A stretch of DNA of 64,000 nt from Salinispora oceanensis (GTDB lineage Bacteria; Actinomycetota; Actinomycetes; Mycobacteriales; Micromonosporaceae), in the NCBI RefSeq assembly GCF_000383575.1, contig NZ_KB911579.1, positions 1,308,221 to 1,372,220 of the forward strand, written 5' to 3'. The notes under the pieces are model-generated. The model ran no database searches. It was given only the letters and a program-made list of their open reading frames with translations, and was not told the origin of the DNA. Shown in pieces: positions 23,267 through 30,405 of this stretch (position 1 is the stretch's first letter; each line of letters opens with the position of its first letter). A program made the position numbers and the translations under genes.

Positions 23267-24475
23267 TCAGCCCTTCCAGAGGGCGAGCATCATCGCCTCG
23301 ACGGCGATCCGGGGCTTGACGTTCGCCTCGATCGCGGCCCGGCAGGCCAGGACCGCCTCTAGGCGACGCAGCGCGCCGTCGGCGTCCCACTTGCGAGCCC
23401 CCGCCTCGGCGACCGGGGCGGTATCGGTGTGTACCGGTTCGACCGGGGCACCCAGCGCCATCGTGAGCGCGTCCCGGTAGAAGCCGGCGAGGTCCACCAG
23501 CGCCCGGTCCAGCGCATCCCGCTGCGCCCGGGTGGCCCGGGACTTCTGCCGCCGCTCCAGCTCCTTGACCTGCCCGGCGGCGCCCCGGAACGCGCTGGCC
23601 GCGCGCCGACCGGTGCCGCCCGCGCCGAGGGCCGTCTCCAGCGCGGCCCGTTCGGCCGCATCGGTGTCCGCCACCAACGCCGTGGCCTCCGCCTCGGCGG
23701 CTCCGATCAACGCGGCGGCGGCGTCGATCGCCGCACCCACCCCGGTGAGCTGGCGGGGTACCGCGAGCACCGCGTCCCGCCGGGTACGCGCCTGCGGGTC
23801 CCGGGCTAGCCGCCGGGCCCGCCCGACGTGCCCCTGGGCTGCGGCGGCCGCCCAGTTCGCCACGTCGGGCTCGACGCCGTCACGCCGAACAAGCACCTCG
23901 GCGACCGCCGCCGGTGCGGGCTGCCGCAGGGGTACGACCCGACAGCGCGACCGGATGGTCACCGAGATGTCGTCGGGGTGGATGGACGGCGCGCAGAGCA
24001 GGAAGACCGTTCGTGGGGGTGGCTCCTCCACCGCCTTCAACAGGGCGTTGCCGGCGGCCTCGGTGAGACGGTCGGCGTCCTCGATGACCACCACCTGCCA
24101 CCGCCCGCCGGAGGGGGTGCTGGCGGCGCGGAGCACCAGGGCGCGCATCTCGTTGACGCCGATGGAGAGCCCCTCCGGTACCACCAGCCGGACATCGGCG
24201 TGGGTGCCGGCCATCGTGGTGTGGCAGCCGGGGCAGGTGCCGCATCCGCTGCCATCCCCGCACTGGAGGGCGGCGGCGAAGGCTCGCGCGGCGACCGACC
24301 GGCCCGACCCGGGCGGCCCGGTGAAGATCCAGGCGTGGGTCATCCCCGCCCCCGGTTCACGCTCCGCCGGGTCGGGTGTCCCGGCACGGAGCAGGGCGGC
24401 GGCGTCGGCGGCGGCCCGCCGCAGCACGTCCACCGCCTCGTCCTGGCCGACCAGGTCGGCGAAGACGTCTGGCAT
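23267..24475 (-). CDS. holB: DNA polymerase III subunit delta'
   Basis: The protein has 402 residues. The P-loop is FTGPPGSGRSVAARAF (about residues 51-66). The zinc-binding Cys set is CGDGSGCGTCPGC. The Walker B-like motif is VVVIEDADRLTEAAGNALLK, and EEPPPRTVFLLC follows, all typical of clamp-loader delta'. It loads the sliding clamp with DnaX and delta. It overlaps the stop of tmk by 1 bp, the conserved tmk-holB arrangement. Confidence 0.9.
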   Translation of the reverse strand: MPDVFADLVGQDEAVDVLRRAAADAAALLRAGTPDPAEREPGAGMTHAWIFTGPPGSGRSVAARAFAAALQCGDGSGCGTCPGCHTTMAGTHADVRLVVPEGLSIGVNEMRALVLRAASTPSGGRWQVVVIEDADRLTEAAGNALLKAVEEPPPRTVFLLCAPSIHPDDISVTIRSRCRVVPLRQPAPAAVAEVLVRRDGVEPDVANWAAAAAQGHVGRARRLARDPQARTRRDAVLAVPRQLTGVGAAIDAAAALIGAAEAEATALVADTDAAERAALETALGAGGTGRRAASAFRGAAGQVKELERRQKSRATRAQRDALDRALVDLAGFYRDALTMALGAPVEPVHTDTAPVAEAGARKWDADGALRRLEAVLACRAAIEANVKPRIAVEAMMLALWKG

Positions 24476-26760
24476 CAGGTCCGACGCTCCATCGTCACCA
24501 GCTTCGGGTCGGATAACTCGGCGTGGACCGTGGTGTCCGGCCCGCTCGCCGCCGGCCGGTTCGGCCTACTCGCCGCGGGTGCGTTCGCCGCCGGGCCACC
24601 ACTCGCCGCCGGCGGGTTCGGCCCGCCGGCCTGAGCGCCGAGCAGCTCGCCGACCCGCCGAGCCACCTCGTCGGCGATCTCGTCGGTTGGCCGGGCGGCG
24701 TCCAGCACCAGGTAGCGCTTCGGGTCGGCGGCGGCGAGGTCGAGGAACGCGTACCGGACCCGTTCGTGGAAGCTGACCGACTCGGCCTCCAGGTGGTCGG
24801 GGGCCCCACTCCGGGCAGCCACCCGGGACAGCCCGGCACTCGGATCGATGTCCAGGAGCACCACCAGGTCGGGCTTGAGCCCGCCGGTGGCCCAGGAGGA
24901 GAGCCAGGAGACCTCGTCAACGGGGAGCGTCCGCCCCGCGCCCTGGTAGGCCAGGGACGAGTCGATGTAACGGTCGCTCGCCACAACGGCACCCCGGAGC
25001 AGCGCCGGCCGCACCACGGTGGCCACGTGGTGGGCCCGGTCGGCGGCGTAGAGCAGCGCCTCGGCACGGGGGGAGGGCACGTCGGAACCCGGCTGGCCGA
25101 GCAGCAGGGACCGGATTCGTTCGCCGACTCCGGTGGCGCCGGGCTCGCGGGTGACCACCACGTCCCGCCCCTGGTCCCGCAGCCGGTCGGCGAGCAGGGC
25201 GAGCTGGGTGGACTTGCCGGCTCCCTCGCCCCCCTCGAAGACCACGAACAGCCCGGCGGAGGCGAACGGCTCGGCTGGCGTCAGCGGTCGCCCGCGCATC
25301 GAACCCCACAGGTCGGCCAGGACGGGAACGCCCTTCTTGTCGTCCATCTGCCCGAACGCGCTGATTCCAGCGAAGATGCCCGCCAGCCCCGCGGCGAGCA
25401 GCAGCAGCCGGGTGGACGAGATCGAGATCCCCAGGTTGGCGACCTCGAAGCGGCGGGAGCCACCAACCCCGGCGAGCAGGCTACTCAACGCGATGGCCAG
25501 GATCAGCACCATCCGGGTACCGACCTGCACCACCGCGAAGACCCGCCCCCGCACCTCGTCGGCGATCTCCCCACCGAGCAGCGTGGTGCCGGCGAGGAAG
25601 GCCATGCCGGCGCCCGCGCCGACCAGGACCGCACCCACCATCGCCATGGAGAGGTGGATGGCGAAGGCCAGGGTCATCACCGCGGCGCTGGCGAGCACGA
25701 TGCTCATGCCGAACCAGCGCCGCCGGGACATCTCCTTGACGATCATCGGACCGAGCCCGATGCCGATCGACAGGCCGATGAAGATGGCCCCGAACAGCAG
25801 GTAGAAAGCGGCGTCGCCGGCACCGAGCGAGTTGGCGAAGAAGCGGGCCGTGCCGATCACGATGCCGCCACCGGCGAAGGCACCGAAGATGCCCAGCACC
25901 AGGCCCCGGACCAGTGGGGTCTGGCCGATGAACCGCCAGCCGTCCTTGAACTCGCCCAGCATGCTCCGCTCGGTCTGGTCCCGCTTGGCGGCGGGGCCCT
26001 GGCTGATCTCCCGGATGCCGTACGCGACCACCAAGGCGGTGGCCAGCCTTGAGAAGGCGTTGACCCAGAGCGCGAGCTGAGCCGGCTCCGCCCAGCCGAG
26101 GTCGCCACCGGCGATGGCTCGGACGCTGCGGTCGAGCGCCGCGGCCGCCAGCGCCGCGAGGACCGGGGTGAGGCCGTACGTGGTGATCAGCGTGAGCTGG
26201 TTGGCCGCTTCGAGCCGGGCCCGCGGGATCAGGTTCGGGACCGCGGCCTCCTTGGCCGGAATCCAGAGCAGGGTGATCGACTCGATCAGGAACGTGGCGA
26301 TCGTGGCCCACCCGACCACCACCGCGCCACTCGCCCCCAGGACCGCGACCAGCGGGATCGAGGCGAAGAGCAGGAACCGCAGCAGGTCGCAGATGACCAT
26401 CGTCCAGCGACGGTCGAACCGGTCGGCGAAGACACCGGCGATCGGCCCGAGGACCAGAGCCGGCAGCAGCCGGATCGCGATGACCGTGCCGAAGGCCGCG
26501 CCCTTGGCGGTGCTCCCCTCCACCTGGGAGGCGGCGAAGACGGACGTGGCGAGCAGGCCGAACCAGTCACCGAACGAGGCGGCACCGAGCACGATCCAGA
26601 GCCGCCGGAACGGGCGGATGCGCAGGACTGATCGGATCGCGGCGTAGCCCGAGTGGTCGGGCTGGCTGGGCGGCGCCGCGGTCCCGGACGGGCCCGCCGG
26701 TCCGGACTCGGCTGCGGGCGACGAACTGTTGGCCGACGCGCCGTTCTGCTGGCTTTCGAT
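24475..26760 (-). CDS. tmk: MFS transporter domain fused to thymidylate kinase
   Basis: An N-terminal MFS domain of about 12 helices is fused to a C-terminal dTMP kinase. The kinase P-loop is FEGGEGAGKSTQLALLADRL, followed by VTREPG and SDRYIDSSLAYQGAGR; it makes dTDP from dTMP. The first canonical start (GTG 26592) would cut the conserved MFS entry IRPFRRLW. In-frame sequence continues upstream to an ATC at 26760, placed 7 bases after a perfect GGAGG. No ATG, GTG or TTG exists between there and the TAG at 26812. I therefore extend to 26760, with 26592 as fallback. S. coelicolor has the same fusion (from memory). Confidence 0.85.
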   Translation of the reverse strand: MESQQNGASANSSSPAAESGPAGPSGTAAPPSQPDHSGYAAIRSVLRIRPFRRLWIVLGAASFGDWFGLLATSVFAASQVEGSTAKGAAFGTVIAIRLLPALVLGPIAGVFADRFDRRWTMVICDLLRFLLFASIPLVAVLGASGAVVVGWATIATFLIESITLLWIPAKEAAVPNLIPRARLEAANQLTLITTYGLTPVLAALAAAALDRSVRAIAGGDLGWAEPAQLALWVNAFSRLATALVVAYGIREISQGPAAKRDQTERSMLGEFKDGWRFIGQTPLVRGLVLGIFGAFAGGGIVIGTARFFANSLGAGDAAFYLLFGAIFIGLSIGIGLGPMIVKEMSRRRWFGMSIVLASAAVMTLAFAIHLSMAMVGAVLVGAGAGMAFLAGTTLLGGEIADEVRGRVFAVVQVGTRMVLILAIALSSLLAGVGGSRRFEVANLGISISSTRLLLLAAGLAGIFAGISAFGQMDDKKGVPVLADLWGSMRGRPLTPAEPFASAGLFVVFEGGEGAGKSTQLALLADRLRDQGRDVVVTREPGATGVGERIRSLLLGQPGSDVPSPRAEALLYAADRAHHVATVVRPALLRGAVVASDRYIDSSLAYQGAGRTLPVDEVSWLSSWATGGLKPDLVVLLDIDPSAGLSRVAARSGAPDHLEAESVSFHERVRYAFLDLAAADPKRYLVLDAARPTDEIADEVARRVGELLGAQAGGPNPPAASGGPAANAPAASRPNRPAASGPDTTVHAELSDPKLVTMERRT

Positions 26761-26944
26761 GGCCGTACCTCCACGTGGCGACCCGTTACTGGGCGGTCTC
26801 GGTGCAACACTCTAGCCCCGGCCCGATGGCATACCGCTGTGACATTCCCCTGCTCGCCGAGCCTAGGCGCGGGGGTCCACCGCCCGCAGCCCGGCCGAGG
26901 CGAGGTGCTTGGGCATCGACCCCGGTCCGGCTAGCGTGCACCAC

Positions 26945-28153
26945 GTGGCCCCCGACACCGCGGAACTGCGTGCCCGACTCGACGGCGCGACCGCCCACCT
27001 CGACCCCCCGTACGCGGTGGTTGACCTCCGGGCGTTCGACGCCAACGCCACCGCCCTCGCCCAGCGCGCCCGCGGCAAGCCGGTCCGCCTGGCCAGCAAG
27101 TCGGTCCGCTGCCGGACGCTGATCTCCCGGGCCCTGGCCACTCCCGGCTGGGCGGGGGTGCTGGCGTTCACCCTCGCCGAGGCGCTCTGGCTGGTCCAGT
27201 GCGGGGTCACCGACGACGTGGTGGTGGCGTATCCCGCGACCGACCGGGCCGCGCTCGCCGAGCTGGCCGGTGATCCGACGCTCGCCGCCGCGGTGACCCT
27301 GATGATCGACGATCCCGCCCAGCTCGATCTGGTGGACGCCGTCCGCGCCCCAGGTCGCCGGCCCGAGCTGCGGGTCTGCCTGGACCTGGACGCCTCCTGG
27401 CGACCGCTGGGCGGGCGGCTGCACCTCGGGGTGCGCCGCTCGCCGGTGCATGATCCACGGGCGGCCGGCGCGCTCGCCGCCACCGTCGCCGACCGGCCGG
27501 GATTCCGGCTGGTCGGACTAATGGCGTACGAGGCACAGATCGCCGGGATGGGCGACGCGCCGCCGGGACGGGCGCTGCTCGGCACGGCGATCCGACTGGT
27601 TCAGCGCGGGTCGTACCGGGAGCTGCTGGCCCGCCGGAGTGCGGCGGTGGCGGCGGTCCGCGAGCACGCCGAGCTGGAGTTCGTCAACGGTGGCGGCACC
27701 GGCAGCCTGGCCGCCACCAGCGCCGATCCCGCGGTCACCGAGGTCGCCGCGGGGTCCGGGCTGTACGGACCGACGCTCTTCGACACCTACCGGGCCTGGC
27801 GCCCGGCCCCCGCCGCCTTCTTCGCCTGCGCGGTGGCCCGCCGACCGGCGCCCGACTACGCCACCGTGCTCGGCGGCGGCTGGATCGCCTCCGGGCCGGC
27901 CGAACGTAGTCGTCTCCCCCGCCCGGTCCTCCCAGCCGGCCTCCGGTTGGTCGGCGCGGAGGGCGCCGGCGAGGTGCAGACTCCGCTGACCGGCCGGGCC
28001 GCCGACACGCTTCGGATCGGCGACCGGGTCTGGTTTCGGCACGCCAAGGCCGGCGAGCTCGCCGAGCATGTCAACAAACTCCACCTGGTGGAGGCGGAGA
28101 CCGTCGGGACGGTCGCCGCCACGTACCGCGGTGAGGGGTGGGCCTTCCTCTGA
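26945..28153 (+). CDS. PLP-dependent alanine-racemase-fold amino acid deaminase/aldolase
   Basis: This 402-residue protein has the N-terminal PLP barrel. The Lys in VRLASKSVRC is the expected Schiff-base residue. LMAYEAQIAGMGD and FVNGGGTGSL follow, and a C-terminal beta domain ends GDRVWFRHAKAGEL. The family includes D-threonine aldolases and D-serine deaminases; the substrate is undetermined. The GTG at 26945 starts just before the ELRARLDGA helix. It is divergent from tmk. Confidence 0.8.
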   Translation: MAPDTAELRARLDGATAHLDPPYAVVDLRAFDANATALAQRARGKPVRLASKSVRCRTLISRALATPGWAGVLAFTLAEALWLVQCGVTDDVVVAYPATDRAALAELAGDPTLAAAVTLMIDDPAQLDLVDAVRAPGRRPELRVCLDLDASWRPLGGRLHLGVRRSPVHDPRAAGALAATVADRPGFRLVGLMAYEAQIAGMGDAPPGRALLGTAIRLVQRGSYRELLARRSAAVAAVREHAELEFVNGGGTGSLAATSADPAVTEVAAGSGLYGPTLFDTYRAWRPAPAAFFACAVARRPAPDYATVLGGGWIASGPAERSRLPRPVLPAGLRLVGAEGAGEVQTPLTGRAADTLRIGDRVWFRHAKAGELAEHVNKLHLVEAETVGTVAATYRGEGWAFL

Positions 28154-28186
28154 GGGCCGCACCACCGACGCCGGAACCCGGGCCTC

Positions 28187-28218
28187 CCGCCCGGACCGGT
28201 TCCGAACGGTCCGGGCGG
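28187..28218. terminator. Stem-loop between convergent genes
   Basis: CCGCCCGGACCG pairs with CGGTCCGGGCGG around an 8-base loop. It lies between the deaminase/aldolase stop (+) and the tetR stop (-) and could serve both. Confidence 0.6.
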
Positions 28219-28229
28219 CGGGACGCCGG

Positions 28230-28901
28230 TCAGGCTGGCTGGGCGACCTCCACCGGCCGGTCGACGCCCCCCCGAGCGTCAACCTGGCGGTACAGGTACT
28301 CCCGAATCAACGCCTTGGCCTCAACGAGCACCCGGTCATCGCCCTCCTGCCGCCGGCGGAACGCCAGCTGGATAAGCGCATCAGCACCCTCGACGGCGAT
28401 CTCGAGATGGAACTGCAGCTCCGGGACGTCGGTGAGTCCGAAGCGCTCGGTGAGAACACGAGCCAGTTGATCCGCGATCACTCCGTTGTTGTCCCGTTGC
28501 TCATCGAGCAGGTGCAGGTCGACCACGTCGCCGAAGTGCAGGGTACGGAACCCGGGAACGGTGCGGTGCATCGTGATGTACTCGTCGATCGCCGCGTCAA
28601 CCCCATCCCACCAGTGGGTGAGGTCGTTCGAGGCGAACCTCTCGTCGAGCCGCTGGAGATAGGACTCCATTGTGCGCAGGGTCAATGCCTGCACGATCGC
28701 CCGCTTGTCCGGGAAGAACTGATAGACCGACCCAATCGCCACCTCGGCGCGCTCGGCGAGCAGCGTCGTGGTCAGCCCCTCGTACCCCACCTCGTCGACG
28801 AGCTCCGCACAGGCGTCCAGCATTCGCTGGACCCGAGCGACACTTCGACCCTGCACCGGTACGCGGCGCAGCGGCCCGGTCGTGGCGGCTGGTGTGGACA
28901 C
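28230..28901 (-). CDS. TetR-family transcriptional regulator
   Basis: The protein has 223 residues. The HTH is at about residues 42-66 (GLTTTLLAERAEVAIGSVYQ then FFPDKRAIV). The helical ligand domain is ordinary in length. The GTG at 28901 follows AAGGGGGG; a longer ATG start at 28937 is possible. The gene is divergent from the FAD oxidase gene, and a perfect palindrome lies between them, so it probably represses that gene. Confidence 0.85.
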   Translation of the reverse strand: MSTPAATTGPLRRVPVQGRSVARVQRMLDACAELVDEVGYEGLTTTLLAERAEVAIGSVYQFFPDKRAIVQALTLRTMESYLQRLDERFASNDLTHWWDGVDAAIDEYITMHRTVPGFRTLHFGDVVDLHLLDEQRDNNGVIADQLARVLTERFGLTDVPELQFHLEIAVEGADALIQLAFRRRQEGDDRVLVEAKALIREYLYRQVDARGGVDRPVEVAQPA

Positions 28902-29008
28902 TCGCCACCCCCCTTCGACGGAAGAACATATCTGCACGTCACGAGTTCGTGACTACCGGTACAACGAGCGGAACTCGATTACGGTATTTACCAGGCACAA
29001 CGTTCCTG

Positions 29009-29027
29009 ATATGAAGTCACTTCATAT
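29009..29027. promoter_or_regulatory. Palindromic operator for the divergent TetR
   Basis: ATATGAAGTCACTTCATAT is a perfect inverted repeat with 9 bp arms and one central base. It ends 18 bp before the oxidase start and lies about 110 bp upstream of tetR. Position and symmetry fit a TetR dimer site. Confidence 0.6.
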
Positions 29028-29045
29028 TCATTTCGAGGAGCGTCC

Positions 29046-30359
29046 ATGGCCGCGACCGCAAGCTCCGTAAGCGCCTGGTCCAACTGGGCCGGCAATCAGC
29101 GTGACACCGCCACCAGCGTGCTACGCCCCACCTCAAGCGCCGAGATCGCGGCGGCGGTACGGGCCGCCGCAGCGGCCGGGGAGCGGATCCGCCCGGTTGG
29201 CAGTGGCCACTCCTTCACCCCCGTCGCCCGGACCGACGGTCATCGGATGGAGCTGACGGACCTGGCCGACGAGGTGCGGGTCGACCTCGATCGCCGGCTG
29301 GTCACGGTACCCGCCGGCACCACGCTACGAAACCTCAACCGGCTACTCGCCGGCTACGGCCTGGCCCTGCCCAACCTCGGTGACATCGACGCGCAGACCG
29401 TAGCCGGCGCGATCTCGACCGGCACCCACGGCACCGGCGCCCAGTACGGCTGCCTGTCCACCTTCGTCACCGCACTCACCCTGGTCACCGGCGTCGGCGA
29501 GGTGCTGCACTGCTCCGCCGACGAGCACCCGGAGGTCTTCGCCGCCGCCCGGGTCTCGCTCGGTGCGCTCGGTGTCCTGGTCGATGTCACCCTGAGCTGC
29601 GTGGACGCGTTCGTGCTGCAGGCACACGAGCGGCCCGCCCCGCTGGCCGGAGTGCTGGCCGAGTTGCCCGAGCTGGTAGCGCGACACGACCACGTCGAGT
29701 TCTACTGGTTCCCCTACACCGACCGGGTCCAGATCAAGAGCAACGACCGGGTGCCCGTCAACGACCGTCCGCTGCCGCACTGGCACCGCTGGCTCAACGA
29801 CGAGTTCCTCTCCAACACGGTTCTCGGCGGGGCCTGTCGGCTCGGCCGGGCCGTACCGGCACTCGCCCCCAGCATCAGCTCCGTCGCCGCGCGGGTGCTC
29901 ACCGAACGCCGCTACACCGGCCCCTCCGACGCGGTCTTCTGCAGCCCACGTCGGGTCCGCTTCGTCGAGATGGAGTACGCACTGCCCCGCGCGGCCCTGG
30001 CTCCGGCCCTGGCCGACCTCCGCCGCATCGTGGACCGGCTGCCGGTCAAAGTCCTCTTCCCGGTCGAAGTCCGGTTCAGCGCCGCCGACGACGTCTGGCT
30101 CTCGCACGGCTACGGCCGGGACTCCGCGTACCTCGCCGTCCACCAGTACGTGGGGATGCCGTACGAGCCGTACTTCCGCGCCGTTGAAGAGCTGGCCGAA
30201 GAGCTTGGCGGCCGGCCGCACTGGGGCAAACTGCACTGGCGCGACGCGGCCTCCCTGGCCCCGGCCTATCCCAAGTGGGACAGCTTCCGGGCCGTCCGGG
30301 ATCGGCTCGACCCGCACCGGGTGTTCGCCAGCGAACACCTGTCCCGCGTCCTCGGCTGA
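29046..30359 (+). CDS. FAD-binding sugar-lactone / alditol-type oxidase
   Basis: The protein has 437 residues. The PCMH-type FAD domain shows RPVGSGHSFTPVARTDG (the His is the usual covalent FAD site) and ISTGTHGTGAQYG. The C-terminal D-arabinono-1,4-lactone oxidase domain ends GGRPHWGKLHWRDA, with the conserved HWGK-H motif. It should oxidise a sugar lactone or alditol to give H2O2. The ATG follows GAGGAG. The divergent TetR and its palindrome suggest substrate induction. Confidence 0.85.
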   Translation: MAATASSVSAWSNWAGNQRDTATSVLRPTSSAEIAAAVRAAAAAGERIRPVGSGHSFTPVARTDGHRMELTDLADEVRVDLDRRLVTVPAGTTLRNLNRLLAGYGLALPNLGDIDAQTVAGAISTGTHGTGAQYGCLSTFVTALTLVTGVGEVLHCSADEHPEVFAAARVSLGALGVLVDVTLSCVDAFVLQAHERPAPLAGVLAELPELVARHDHVEFYWFPYTDRVQIKSNDRVPVNDRPLPHWHRWLNDEFLSNTVLGGACRLGRAVPALAPSISSVAARVLTERRYTGPSDAVFCSPRRVRFVEMEYALPRAALAPALADLRRIVDRLPVKVLFPVEVRFSAADDVWLSHGYGRDSAYLAVHQYVGMPYEPYFRAVEELAEELGGRPHWGKLHWRDAASLAPAYPKWDSFRAVRDRLDPHRVFASEHLSRVLG

Positions 30360-30405
30360 CCGCACCCGGCCCGTCTCACCTCGGCTGACCGCGGCCGGTG
30401 GCGCG

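Noticed and set aside
24523..26052. Long plus-strand open frames opposite tmk
   Set aside because: Composition (Gly, His, Arg, Gln) is that of a GC-rich antisense frame, and the minus strand encodes a clear kinase and transporter.
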